The notes beneath the pieces are model-generated. The model saw only the letters and a list, made by a program, of their open reading frames with translations. It ran no database searches and was not told where the DNA came from. The translations under genes and the position numbers were made by a program. Positions 24,551-34,343 of a DNA stretch of 38,574 bases are shown here, one piece after another; position 1 is the stretch's first letter, and each line of letters starts with the position of its first letter. Source of the DNA: an uncultured Clostridia bacterium (GTDB lineage Bacteria > Bacillota > Clostridia > TANB77 > CAG-508). The DNA lies in NCBI GenBank assembly GCA_947626295.1, contig CANQRS010000003.1, positions 1-38,574 on the forward strand. The letters are read 5' to 3'.

Positions 24551-27127
24551 TTACTTTGTTATCCATTTAATTAAATCTAAATTTTCACTATCTAAAAGCA
24601 TTTTATTTCTTGGCAAAACTCTAAATGTATATCCATAATTTCCACCTGTTCTAAGGCTAATTCTTGCTGTATAATAATATCTATTATATTCAGGCTCATT
24701 TTTTACTAACTTCATTGGAATAACAGTTACATCTTCAACTGTTCCTTTATCTGATACCTTTCCACAATATGCTTCTACTTTAATATCTTCTTCTTTTAAA
24801 CTAGGTATTGTCACTTTACACGATACCTCTATACTATCTCCTGCATCTATTATTACATTATCAGGATTCTCATCTTGTTCAATTATGATGTTTTTCCAAT
24901 TATTATACAAATCTTTTTTCCACGTTGTATATTCTACAGCCTTTTCTAACTTACTATAATAATTATTTGTAATATTTATTAGTGGCATATATAATTTATT
25001 TGTATAATCAACAAGCATTCTTGCCGTACTATATTTTCCACCTGTAGTCATAATTGAATTTTTCATCATTTCAAGCCATTCTTCCGATATTCCTTCTTGA
25101 TTTCTATTATAAAACATTGGTATTATTTTATTTTCTAAAGTTTTATACATACTTTCACTATCTGCAGCATCTTGTTCACGATATGTAGTATATTCTTTAT
25201 TTAAGCCTATACTCCAGCCATTAGTTTGGTCATATCCTTCTGCCCACCAACCATCTAATACACTGAAATTAATTACTCCATTTACTGATGCTTTTTGTCC
25301 ACTAGTACCAGAAGCTTCCATAGGTCTCCTTGGATTATTTAACCATACATCAACACCGCTTATTAAATATCGAGAAGTCGCTATATTATAATTTTCTAAT
25401 AAAAATACCTTGCCCTTAAATTGTGGCTTTAATGATATTTCGTGTATATATTTTATTAAATCCTGTCCTTCTTTATCTAATGGGTGAGCCTTTCCTGCAA
25501 ATATCAACCTTACAGGTTTATCTTTATCATTTAAAATTTGTGTAATTCTCTCTAAATCATTAAATATTAAAGTTGCTCTTTTATATGTAGCAAACCTCCT
25601 TGCAAATCCTATGATTAAATCATTAGAATTTAATGATGATGTAATTTCTTTTATATCCTCAAAGCTTACTCCAGACCTTCTTAATCTTTGTGTTACATTT
25701 TCTTTTACTAAATCTATTAATTTTTGCTTTCTTATTAAATGTTCATCCCATAATTCTTTATTTGGTATATTTTTTATCCTCTTCCACGTTTCATCGTGAT
25801 GAAGTTTATCTTGCCAATATGGATTTGTTGGTGTACTTAAATATTTGTTATATAAATTTTTTAAATTAGGTGCAAGCCACGAACACGTATGTATCCCATT
25901 TGTAATATGTGTAATTGGAGATTCATTTGCCGCTATATTTTGCCATACCTCACTAAACAATTCCCTTGAAACTGCCTCGTGTAATTTACTTACTCCATTT
26001 TTCTTTCCTGCAATTTTAAGTGCAAGTATCCCCATATTAAAGCCAACATCTAGTTTTTTATTTGCCACCATTCCTAATTTCAAAAATTCTTCTCTTTCTA
26101 TTCCAAGCCTTGACCAGAAATTTTTGAAATACTTTTCAACCAACTCTATTGGGAATATATCATTTCCTGCTGGAACTGGCGTATGTGTAGTAAATACTGT
26201 CTTTGCACTTGTAATATCTTTTGCAACCTCAAATGAAACGTGTTTTTCTTCTATGATATTTTTTATTAATTCTAATGTTAGAAATGCCGAATGCCCCTCA
26301 TTCATATGATATATTGTAGGATTCAAATTTAATATTTTTAATAAATTTACTCCTGCCATTCCAAGTACTATTTCTTGCCTTATTCTCATTTCTTGGTCTC
26401 CACCATACAATCTTAATGTAACATCTCTATCTTCTGGAGTGTTAGCTTCTATATCAGAATCCAACAAATATAATTTTACTCTTCCAACTTTTATTTGCCA
26501 AACTTTTAAATATAGTTTACCTTTTGGGAATCTTACATATATAACTAAATCTTCTCCCTTATCGTCCTTTACTGGATATATTGGCATATTCTCTACTTCT
26601 ATATCTGTATATTCTGAAGTCTGTATACCTGCCCCTTCAATCTTTTGATTGAAATATCCATTTTTATATAATAAGCCTACTCCAACTAAAGGTATGCCCA
26701 AATCACTTGCTGACTTTAAATGGTCTCCAGATAATATTCCTAACCCTCCTGAATATATTGGTATTGTTTGGTCTAATCCATATTCTGCTGAAAAATATGC
26801 TATTAAATCATCTTTATTATCTGGATATTTTTTATTAAACCAAGTATCTTTACTTGTCATATAATCATCATAATTTTTTACAACTTTGTTATATTCTCTT
26901 ACAAACTTGTCATCATTAGCTACCATTTCAATTCTATCTTGTGATACTCTTTTTAAAAACTTTACTGGATTTTTATCTACAGTCTCCCATAAGTCTTTAT
27001 CTATTGTTTTAAATAATCTCAAAAAATCGGTGTTCCAACTCCACCACAAATTATCTGCAATTTCTTGCAATCTATTTATACTTTTTGGTAATTGTGGATT
27101 TACAATTATTTTATTAAATACGTACAT
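24551..27127 (-). CDS. glgP: alpha-glucan (glycogen) phosphorylase, GT35
   Basis: Releases glucose-1-phosphate from glycogen or maltodextrin with PLP as cofactor. 858 residues. The N-terminal DUF3417 domain (about 1-115, LQEIADNLWWSWNTDFLRLF) marks the subfamily shared by many Bacillota and archaea. The GT35 core shows YFSAEYGLDQTIPIYSGGLG, the HMNEGHSAF block and the PLP-Lys region SGTSGQKASVNG with NNPRRPMEASG before it. An extra C-terminal beta domain (about 760-858) follows the core. No other glycogen gene is adjacent. Its promoter appears to lie within the preceding terminator. Confidence 0.94.
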   Translation of the reverse strand: MYVFNKIIVNPQLPKSINRLQEIADNLWWSWNTDFLRLFKTIDKDLWETVDKNPVKFLKRVSQDRIEMVANDDKFVREYNKVVKNYDDYMTSKDTWFNKKYPDNKDDLIAYFSAEYGLDQTIPIYSGGLGILSGDHLKSASDLGIPLVGVGLLYKNGYFNQKIEGAGIQTSEYTDIEVENMPIYPVKDDKGEDLVIYVRFPKGKLYLKVWQIKVGRVKLYLLDSDIEANTPEDRDVTLRLYGGDQEMRIRQEIVLGMAGVNLLKILNLNPTIYHMNEGHSAFLTLELIKNIIEEKHVSFEVAKDITSAKTVFTTHTPVPAGNDIFPIELVEKYFKNFWSRLGIEREEFLKLGMVANKKLDVGFNMGILALKIAGKKNGVSKLHEAVSRELFSEVWQNIAANESPITHITNGIHTCSWLAPNLKNLYNKYLSTPTNPYWQDKLHHDETWKRIKNIPNKELWDEHLIRKQKLIDLVKENVTQRLRRSGVSFEDIKEITSSLNSNDLIIGFARRFATYKRATLIFNDLERITQILNDKDKPVRLIFAGKAHPLDKEGQDLIKYIHEISLKPQFKGKVFLLENYNIATSRYLISGVDVWLNNPRRPMEASGTSGQKASVNGVINFSVLDGWWAEGYDQTNGWSIGLNKEYTTYREQDAADSESMYKTLENKIIPMFYNRNQEGISEEWLEMMKNSIMTTGGKYSTARMLVDYTNKLYMPLINITNNYYSKLEKAVEYTTWKKDLYNNWKNIIIEQDENPDNVIIDAGDSIEVSCKVTIPSLKEEDIKVEAYCGKVSDKGTVEDVTVIPMKLVKNEPEYNRYYYTARISLRTGGNYGYTFRVLPRNKMLLDSENLDLIKWITK

Positions 27128-27174
27128 TTTAATTTCCTCCTTAGTACTACTTATTTTCGATATATTTATTCATA

Positions 27175-27218
27175 TTATTTATATCATAAAACAAAAAAAA
27201 ATGCAATAATATTGCATT
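27175..27218 (-). promoter_or_regulatory. putative glgP promoter overlapping a terminator
   Basis: On the minus strand TTGCAT (inside the 3' arm of the terminator hairpin at 27193-27218), 17 bases made mostly of its T-tract, then TATAAA. The SD (AGGAGG) of glgP follows at a normal distance. The spacing is right but the -35 is imperfect. Confidence 0.45.
27193..27218 (-). terminator. terminator after the pseudouridine synthase gene
   Basis: 8-bp perfect stem AATGCAAT/ATTGCATT with a 3-base loop (27200-27218), then nine T on the minus strand. It is short and AT-rich but has an excellent T-tract, 16 bases after the stop. Confidence 0.75.
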
Positions 27219-27234
27219 ATTTTTGTTATTATAT

Positions 27235-27885
27235 CTATCCTTTCCAAAATGGTGGTATACTACGAAAAGTCATCACTTCTTTTGTTACTGGATGCTCAAA
27301 AGTAAGCTCATAAGCCCATAATCTAATTTGTTTTCCTCTACCTCTAACTCCATATTTTTGGTCTCCATATAAACTATACCCAAAATGTGCAAACTGAACT
27401 CTAATTTGATGATGTCTACCAGTATATAACTTTATTTTTACGACACTCAAATCTCTTTTAGCATCATAATCAAGTAACTCATATTCTAATTTAGCTAACT
27501 TAGCATTTTTCTTATTTTTATCTACTACTTTACTAAAATTATTTCTCTCATCTTTATATAAATAATCTTCTAACACTCCAATATTTGACGGTAATTTCCC
27601 ATCTACTGTTGCTATATATGTTTTTTGCAAAGTTTTATTTCTTACCTGTTCACTAAGTCTTGCAGCAGACTTTGAGGTTCTTGCAAATACCATTACACCT
27701 CCTACAGGTCTATCTAACCTGTGAACTAATCCAATATACGCATCTCCTTTTTTATTGTATTTTTCCTTTACATATTGTTTTACTTGCGTCAACACATCTA
27801 TATCACCAGTTTTATCTTGTTGTGATGGAACATTAGGTTCTTTTTCTATTACTATTATCTGATTGTCTTCATATATTACCTTCAT
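27235..27885 (-). CDS. RluA-family rRNA/tRNA pseudouridine synthase
   Basis: 216 residues. The catalytic Asp is in GLVHRLDRPVGGVMVFART (HRLD motif, about residues 50-68). The later GRHHQIRVQFAHFG and the end block are typical of RluA/RluD. No S4 domain is present, so it is a short form. The ATG at 27885 is 1 base after the stop of the methyltransferase. Which uridine it modifies cannot be told from the sequence. Confidence 0.9.
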   Translation of the reverse strand: MKVIYEDNQIIVIEKEPNVPSQQDKTGDIDVLTQVKQYVKEKYNKKGDAYIGLVHRLDRPVGGVMVFARTSKSAARLSEQVRNKTLQKTYIATVDGKLPSNIGVLEDYLYKDERNNFSKVVDKNKKNAKLAKLEYELLDYDAKRDLSVVKIKLYTGRHHQIRVQFAHFGYSLYGDQKYGVRGRGKQIRLWAYELTFEHPVTKEVMTFRSIPPFWKG

Positions 27886-27886
27886 C

Positions 27887-28756
27887 TTATAATATCCCTT
27901 CCCATCTTCCATAAATACCAGATGGCAAAATCAATTTTGAATTTTCCATTGGTAATCCTATTTCTCCTGATGATACTTTACCTTTATATTTTGATGCTAC
28001 TGTTAAATTCAATATATTTTCTAAAATAGTACTAGATATTCCTGTAGTATATGAATTTATCAAGAAAAATATTGGTGTATCTGACAATACTTGTTTGCAC
28101 AATTCAACTAATTCATATATATTATCTTCAAATTGCCACACCTCTCCATTAGCACCTCTTCCATAAGATGGTGGGTCCATTACAATTCCATCATACTTAT
28201 TTCCTCTACGAATTTCCCTTTTTACAAACTTCACTACATCATCTACTATATACCTTACTTTCCTATCTGCTAACCCTGAACTCTGTACATTTTCCTTTGC
28301 ATACATTACCATTCCCTTTGAGCTATCTATATGGCACACTGATGCTCCACTCGCTAAACACGCTACTGTAGCCCCTCCAGTATATGCAAACAGATTTAAT
28401 ACTTTTACCTCTTTTTTAGATTGTTCTATTTTACTTCTCATCCAATCCCAATTTACAGCCTGTTCTGGAAATAATCCTGTATGTTTAAAGCCCATTGGCT
28501 TTATATTAAAGGTCAAATCTTTATATTTTATTTGCCATAACTGAGGTAATTTATTTTTATATTCCCAACTTCCTCCACCAGATTTACTTCTATAATACGT
28601 TGCATCTGCTTTTTTCCACTCTTCAGGGAAACTTTTATTTTTCCATACTATTTGTGGGTCTGGTCTTGACAATATTATCTTTCCCCATTTTTCCAATTTT
28701 TGACCATCTGCCATATCTATTATTTTATAATCTTCCCATTCTCTTGCTATATTCAT
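27887..28756 (-). CDS. class I SAM-dependent methyltransferase, RlmI/RlmK-like
   Basis: 289 residues. The Rossmann core has VLNLFAYTGGATVACLASGA (SAM loop), VCHIDSSKGM and the catalytic-type motif VMDPPSYGRG. These match the PF10672-like rRNA cytosine-C5 or guanine-N2 methyltransferases, without a PUA domain. It has its own promoter and is translationally linked to the pseudouridine synthase, so both probably act on rRNA. Confidence 0.85.
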   Translation of the reverse strand: MNIAREWEDYKIIDMADGQKLEKWGKIILSRPDPQIVWKNKSFPEEWKKADATYYRSKSGGGSWEYKNKLPQLWQIKYKDLTFNIKPMGFKHTGLFPEQAVNWDWMRSKIEQSKKEVKVLNLFAYTGGATVACLASGASVCHIDSSKGMVMYAKENVQSSGLADRKVRYIVDDVVKFVKREIRRGNKYDGIVMDPPSYGRGANGEVWQFEDNIYELVELCKQVLSDTPIFFLINSYTTGISSTILENILNLTVASKYKGKVSSGEIGLPMENSKLILPSGIYGRWEGIL

Positions 28757-28788
28757 TGCTTCTCCCTTTTATATAAATATTCTACACT

Positions 28789-28817
28789 ATTATAATATGT
28801 TTTTTACATATTTTCAA
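28789..28817 (-). promoter_or_regulatory. promoter of the methyltransferase/pseudouridine synthase pair
   Basis: Minus strand TTGAAA (28812-28817, in the last codons of the preceding small gene), 17-bp spacer, TATAAT (28789-28794). The spacer is itself an inverted repeat (ATATGT-AAAAA-ACATAT), a possible operator. Confidence 0.7.
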
Positions 28818-29013
28818 GTACTCTCATAAAATTATAAATCAAAACAAAATTCGCTATTATAAAAGTTAAAAAAATTAAAAATGTTATTCCTAATATTTTA
28901 TTTGCAAACATAAATCTTTTCATTCTACTTGTCCACTTTTCTTTTTGAACCTTCTTATTTTCCAATAATGGTGTATAACCAACCTTAAAAATATTTTCTT
29001 TTGATATCTCCAT
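28804..29013 (-). CDS. 69-residue single-pass membrane protein
   Basis: Unrecognised. A hydrophilic, basic N-terminal part (about 1-38, with KVQKEKWTSRMKRFMF) precedes one hydrophobic helix (about 40-62) and a short tail. ATG with GGGAGG at good distance. It lies between the terminator of the WG-repeat gene and the methyltransferase promoter, so it may be transcribed alone. A second frame crossing its start (28985-29230) is not credible. Confidence 0.6.
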   Translation of the reverse strand: MEISKENIFKVGYTPLLENKKVQKEKWTSRMKRFMFANKILGITFLIFLTFIIANFVLIYNFMRVLENM

Positions 29014-29064
29014 ATTTATTCAATCCTCCCTTATTATATATATGCCATCTTTTTGAAAATATTC

Positions 29065-29101
29065 CAAAAAAGAGTAGATTATATAATAAAAATCTACTCT
29101 T
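29065..29101 (-). terminator. terminator after the WG-repeat gene
   Basis: 11-bp perfect stem AAGAGTAGATT/AATCTACTCTT (29091-29101 with 29070-29080), 10-base loop, T run following on the minus strand. The stop of the gene is 6 bases upstream. Confidence 0.88.
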
Positions 29102-29106
29102 CTTTA

Positions 29107-30456
29107 TTATTGTCTTAAATGTTCGGTTACCACATATCTTTGGTCTTGACCTGTAGTAGGATTTTGCCATACCATATAATATTGTTGTTCTCCCCCTGCA
29201 TCTTCTATATATACTTCTTTGAATATGCAATCAACAACCTCTTCTCCATTTAAGTTTATAAATGTATATTTCCCATCTCTATTTACTGCTATAATATTAG
29301 CTTCTGGTATAAGTAATAACGGATAATTTAAACTTCCAGATGTTAAATTCTCACATCCTATATTATCATATATTAATTGTGTTACTTGTTTTCCTCGAAT
29401 ATCAAAAAATCCCCATTTTCCATTTCTTTGTACTGGTATTAATTTATTTAATAAAACATATCCATTTTTTATACCACTTTGATTAAATCTATCTACATTA
29501 ATTCCAATTCCATCATAATCTAAATATATTACTGTTGAACCATTTATATTTACTATTCCATATCTTCCATTACTTTCTGCCATATATAACTCATTTTCAT
29601 AATCTATCAATGTTAAGTTATCATATATTGGAGCCAATTTCGTAGTACCATCACTTGCAATTATTCCAACTTTATCATTTTTAGTTATTAAAAATGCCGA
29701 TTTGTGTGGTATATATGTTATATTATCATATTGTGTTCCTAATATTTCTTCTCCTGTTGAATAATCTATTACCCCAAACAATCCATTTGTGTTTGTTACA
29801 ACAATCATACTTTCAAAAATTGCTTTTTGATTTATTAAATTAGGGTCAACTTGTTGATATCCTTTCTTTTGTGCTACTGTTGTAGCTTTAGTAACAAGAT
29901 TATCTAATGTATATATATTTAAAAGCTTTCTATCCTTATTATAACTCATAACAATATTAAAAGCTTCTTCCAATCCTTCATTTGAAACATACAATTTATC
30001 GTCTTTTTTAAATATCTTATTCTCGATTTTGCAATATTCATAGTCCGAATCTGAATTACTTTTATCTAATTTATATATAATATCTGAATCAACATTAAAT
30101 ATCGCTACCTCTACTTCACTTTCTACATAGCAACTATCTGTACTTTCCGAAACTAATGTATATTCCCCATTAAAAGCTTGATAATTAAATATTGGCGCAA
30201 TATCCTTTATTGGTGCACTTATCGTAATATCACCATTTTCCTGTTCCTCAACCTCAATTAAATTCTCTAACTTTTTATTTTGTTGACCATTTACACTTAT
30301 ACTCACCTTATTTGGATTAGCTAATAAATAAAAAATTACTCCCATTATTACTACTATTAATATAACTGTTATAACTATTGATGCAATAATTACCTTCTTT
30401 ATCTTAACATCTTTATCTCTTTGTTTTCTTAATTCCTCTTCATCATATAAACCCAT
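29107..30456 (-). CDS. membrane-anchored WG-repeat protein
   Basis: 449 residues. A charged cytoplasmic N-terminus (DEEELRKQRDKDVKIKK) is followed by one transmembrane helix (about 21-45) and an extracytoplasmic region. The C-terminal half has at least five WG-type repeats: LFGVIDYSTGE, KVGIIASDGT, RYGIVNINGS, KWGFFDIRGK and KYTFINLNGE, each followed by a beta strand, as in WG beta-rich proteins of unknown function. ATG at 30456 with AGGAGGGG overlapping the tgt stop. It shares its operon with tgt, with no obvious functional link. Confidence 0.82.
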   Translation of the reverse strand: MGLYDEEELRKQRDKDVKIKKVIIASIVITVILIVVIMGVIFYLLANPNKVSISVNGQQNKKLENLIEVEEQENGDITISAPIKDIAPIFNYQAFNGEYTLVSESTDSCYVESEVEVAIFNVDSDIIYKLDKSNSDSDYEYCKIENKIFKKDDKLYVSNEGLEEAFNIVMSYNKDRKLLNIYTLDNLVTKATTVAQKKGYQQVDPNLINQKAIFESMIVVTNTNGLFGVIDYSTGEEILGTQYDNITYIPHKSAFLITKNDKVGIIASDGTTKLAPIYDNLTLIDYENELYMAESNGRYGIVNINGSTVIYLDYDGIGINVDRFNQSGIKNGYVLLNKLIPVQRNGKWGFFDIRGKQVTQLIYDNIGCENLTSGSLNYPLLLIPEANIIAVNRDGKYTFINLNGEEVVDCIFKEVYIEDAGGEQQYYMVWQNPTTGQDQRYVVTEHLRQ

Positions 30457-30466
30457 AAAGCCCCTC

Positions 30467-31627
<1,161 letters not shown>

Positions 31628-31669
31628 TCACATTTTATAATTTTTTTCCAGTTTTTTTCTCATTTTCTA

Positions 31670-31698
31670 TTGACATTTTACATAACTAGAATTATAAT
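31670..31698 (+). promoter_or_regulatory. consensus promoter of the structured RNA
   Basis: Perfect TTGACA (31670-31675), 17-bp spacer, TATAAT (31693-31698) on the plus strand, divergent from tgt. No protein-coding frame of note follows for more than 400 bases. Confidence 0.9.
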
Positions 31699-31704
31699 GA
31701 TTAT

Positions 31705-32011
31705 ATTCGTTATATTTAATGTACAAAGTAGAATGGAAAGGAGTACAATTATCACTTTTTAATAATTCTACTTTAAAGAAAAATGTTAAAATAGAAAATT
31801 TCTAAAATCCCCTATTAAACATTTTTCACAATTCAGAGGAGTTCTTCCTCAATTTATAAAATGTAGTGTTTTACTTTATTCCATTCTTAATACCCCCTAG
31901 CGACAACACTACGTTAAAAACAAGAAAAGTAAACATTTTTTATCCTGATTAACTTTTTGCCATAGCACTTTTCTTGTTTTAGAAGAGGAGATAACTCCTC
32001 TTCTTTTTTTT
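31705..32011 (+). ncRNA. unassigned structured RNA of about 300 nt
   Basis: Bounded by a perfect promoter and a textbook terminator. Helices visible by eye: 31725-31734 with 31765-31774 (10 bp); 31779-31794 with 31812-31826 (one internal loop); 31836-31840 with 31846-31850; 31863-31870 with 31905-31912 (8 bp); 31917-31930 with 31967-31980 (14 bp perfect). Two loops are C-rich (ATCCCC near 31807-31812, TACCCCC at 31891-31897), and a GGAAAGGAG lies at 31735-31743. There is no open frame longer than a few codons. Features of RNase P RNA, tmRNA, SRP RNA, 6S RNA, T-box and common riboswitches were sought and not found. C-rich loops could pair with Shine-Dalgarno sequences, as in some Gram-positive sRNAs, which is inference. 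Confidence 0.72.
31981..32011 (+). terminator. terminator of the structured RNA
   Basis: 10-bp perfect stem AGAAGAGGAG/CTCCTCTTCT (31981-31990 with 31995-32004), 4-base loop ATAA, then eight T. It points rightward and closes the RNA unit before the XRE gene. Confidence 0.93.
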
Positions 32012-32131
32012 ACGAAAATAACACTACAAAATTAAAACACATTCGGAACCTTCCAATTATTCTCAAGTATTATTCTGATATTATTGCAAATAATTATACA
32101 GTACAAACGTATGCTAAAAGGATGTGTTTTT

Positions 32132-32380
32132 ATGATAATATCAGAAGCAATAAAACTTAGAATAAGTGAATTATTAGAACAAAATCATTTAACAGCTTAT
32201 AAGCTTTCTCTCTTGGCTGGAATATCATCATCTGTAATCAGTGATTGCCAAAGAGGTAAAGTCAAAGAGCCTACTATTAGTACAATAATTCATATTTGCG
32301 AAGGACTCGATATGCAATTAAAAGATTTCTTTGATTCTTCTTTCTTTACTGACGTAGAAGCAATTGATAGATTCGAATAA
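32132..32380 (+). CDS. small XRE/Cro-type transcriptional regulator
   Basis: 82 residues, almost entirely an HTH_3 domain. KLRISELLEQNHLTAYKLSL and the turn and recognition helix AGISSSVISDCQRGKV precede PTISTIIHICEGLDMQLKDF. ATG with AAAAGGA 9 bases upstream; the longer frame to 32084 has no SD. No effector domain. It lies 120 bases after the terminator of the structured RNA in the same orientation and could act on that promoter or on its own. The target is unknown. Confidence 0.82.
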   Translation: MIISEAIKLRISELLEQNHLTAYKLSLLAGISSSVISDCQRGKVKEPTISTIIHICEGLDMQLKDFFDSSFFTDVEAIDRFE

Positions 32381-32431
32381 TTTTAATTCAACTAATTAGA
32401 AAAAGCAACTATATTTTTATGCTTTATACAT

Positions 32432-32743
32432 CTAACTTTTAGTTATATCAACTATTTTTATTATATTATAATCTAATGCTAATTTTTCCACTATTTCCTT
32501 TGTTGTATCTTCAGAGCCTAAATCCACTACAATTATTTTTTTTACATCTTGTATCTTATCACTCTTTATTTTTATTATAATCTTTCTAATAATCCATTCA
32601 ATACAATTTTCCTCATCTTTAACTAAAATAACTATATAATTATTTTTTCTCTTGGTTTTGGAATTAACAATCTCTTTTATTAATTCAATTACGCCAAACA
32701 AAGCTAAAGTCCACAACACAGTATTGATAATATAATATACCAT
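32432..32743 (-). CDS. small membrane protein with glycosyltransferase-2-like strand
   Basis: 103 residues. One N-terminal helix (about 5-25), then a soluble part with NYIVILVKDEENCIEWIIR and IIVVDLGSEDTTKEIVEKL. The second block resembles the nucleotide-sugar Asp strand of GT2 enzymes (VVDxxSxDxT), but no catalytic half follows, so activity is unlikely. ATG with AGGAAGG. It follows the rplQ terminator. Function unknown. Confidence 0.6.
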   Translation of the reverse strand: MVYYIINTVLWTLALFGVIELIKEIVNSKTKRKNNYIVILVKDEENCIEWIIRKIIIKIKSDKIQDVKKIIVVDLGSEDTTKEIVEKLALDYNIIKIVDITKS

Positions 32744-32799
32744 TTTCCTGACCTTCCTTTGTATATAATATGTAATTCCAATAAAATATGTTTTCAGCC

Positions 32800-32832
32800 T
32801 AAAAAAAACAGTATAGCTTTAACTATACCGTT
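32800..32832 (-). terminator. terminator of the alpha ribosomal operon
   Basis: 10-bp stem with one G-T pair (32823-32832 with 32807-32816), 6-base loop, then eight T on the minus strand, 7 bases after the rplQ stop. Confidence 0.9.
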
Positions 32833-32839
32833 TAATATA

Positions 32840-33361
32840 TTAAACTAACATTAATACTGCTGTTTCAGCTCCATCACCCTTACGTGGTCCAGCCTTAACA
32901 ATTCTAGTATATCCTCCAACTCTTGACTCATATTTTGGAGCAATTTCATTAAATAGTTTTGAAGGTAAATCTATAGTATTTCCTTTACCATCAGAAACTT
33001 TATTTATTTTTTTCATTATTAATCTTCTAGCATTTAACCTTGATGGCATATCTTTTTGTCTACTTTCAGTAGTTTCTTCTTTAACTACCTTTAAATATTC
33101 TTTACCATTTTTACTCTTTGCCATTTCTGTTAGCTTATTTCCTTTTGAATCAAGTTTTGCTTTAACTACTTTTACTTCTACCATTTCAAAATTATCTTTT
33201 TCTTTTACAGCAAGTGAAATTATACTATCTGCTATAGATTTTACCTCTTTAGCTCTTGCTTCTGTTGTTGTAATTTTTCCATATAAAAATAAATCTGTTG
33301 TTAAAGATTTTAACATTGATTTTCTTATATCAGTAGTTCTTCCTAATTTTCTATTAGCCAA
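32840..33361 (-). CDS. rplQ: ribosomal protein L17, with internal insertion
   Basis: Large-subunit protein. The N-terminal half [20 protein letters not shown] and the C-terminal [20 protein letters not shown] are canonical. At 173 residues it is about 50 longer than the usual 120. The extra part is a K/E-rich segment around residues 55-105, in the middle of the fold. TTG start after GGAGGG. Last gene of the operon. Confidence 0.96.
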   Translation of the reverse strand: MANRKLGRTTDIRKSMLKSLTTDLFLYGKITTTEARAKEVKSIADSIISLAVKEKDNFEMVEVKVVKAKLDSKGNKLTEMAKSKNGKEYLKVVKEETTESRQKDMPSRLNARRLIMKKINKVSDGKGNTIDLPSKLFNEIAPKYESRVGGYTRIVKAGPRKGDGAETAVLMLV

Positions 33362-33381
33362 TTTAGTTCACCCTCCTCTTT

Positions 33382-34329
33382 CTAATCTTCTTCTGGTGCA
33401 AAGTCTAATCCTAAATTACGTAATTTTGCTGTTACTTCATCAAGTGATTTTTTACCTAAATTTCTAACCTTCATCATTTCTGACTCTGTCTTATTTGTTA
33501 AATCCTCGACTGTAGCAATTCCCGCTCTTTTTAGGCAATTAAATGACCTTACAGATAATTCCATTTCTTCTATAGATTTCTCTAATATTCTTTCTTTTTT
33601 ATTCTCTTCTTTTTCAATCATAACTTTTGTATTTCTAGTCGCTTCTGATAAATCAATAAACAATTCCAAATGACCTGTCATTATTTTTGCTGATAGACTT
33701 AATGCTTCATAAGGTTTTAAACTTCCATCTGTCCATATTTCTATTACAAGTCTATCTAAATCTACCATTTGACCAACTCTTGTTGCTTCAACTTGGTAAT
33801 TTACTTTTTTTACAGGTGTATAAATAGAATCTATTGGAAGTACAGATATATCTTGATCAGGCTTTTTATTTTTATCTGATGATAAATAACCTCTTCCTCT
33901 ATCTGCTGTTAATTCCATTACTAAATGTCCACCTTCTGACACTGTAGCTATATGTAAGTCTGGATTTAATATTTCAACAGTTCCATCTGTTTGAATATCC
34001 CCTGCTGTAACTTCTCCTTCTCCTTTAAAGTCTAAATGTAAAATTTTTTCTTCATTTTCACTAAACTTAAGTCTTACATTTTTTAAGTTTACTATAATTT
34101 CTGGTACATCTTCTACTACATTTGGGATACTAGAAAATTCGTGCAATACGCCATCTATTTTTACGCTTGTTATTGCACATCCTGGTAATGATGAAAGTAA
34201 AATTCTTCTTAAAGAATTTCCTACTGTAACACCATAGCCTCTTTCTAGTGGTTCACATACGAATCTTGCGTAATTATTTTTATCATCAATTTTTGTACAT
34301 TCAATATTTGGCCTTTCAAATTCTATCAT
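33382..34329 (-). CDS. rpoA: RNA polymerase alpha subunit
   Basis: 315 residues. N-terminal assembly domain with [20 protein letters not shown] (about residues 31-50) and the alpha-CTD from about 250 with [20 protein letters not shown] and [11 protein letters not shown], which contacts UP elements and activators. SD GGAGGTAAGTA before the ATG. Lies between rpsD (14 bases) and rplQ. Confidence 0.98.
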   Translation of the reverse strand: MIEFERPNIECTKIDDKNNYARFVCEPLERGYGVTVGNSLRRILLSSLPGCAITSVKIDGVLHEFSSIPNVVEDVPEIIVNLKNVRLKFSENEEKILHLDFKGEGEVTAGDIQTDGTVEILNPDLHIATVSEGGHLVMELTADRGRGYLSSDKNKKPDQDISVLPIDSIYTPVKKVNYQVEATRVGQMVDLDRLVIEIWTDGSLKPYEALSLSAKIMTGHLELFIDLSEATRNTKVMIEKEENKKERILEKSIEEMELSVRSFNCLKRAGIATVEDLTNKTESEMMKVRNLGKKSLDEVTAKLRNLGLDFAPEED

Positions 34330-34343
34330 TACTTACCTCCTAA

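Noticed and set aside
28985..29230. 81-codon frame on the minus strand overlapping the small membrane protein and the WG-repeat gene
   Set aside because: It crosses the terminator at 29065-29101, has no good SD and overlaps two better supported genes.
31705..32011. 6S RNA, RNase P RNA, SRP RNA or tmRNA as identity of the structured RNA
   Set aside because: The 5' and 3' ends are not complementary as in 6S, and conserved core motifs of the others were not found.
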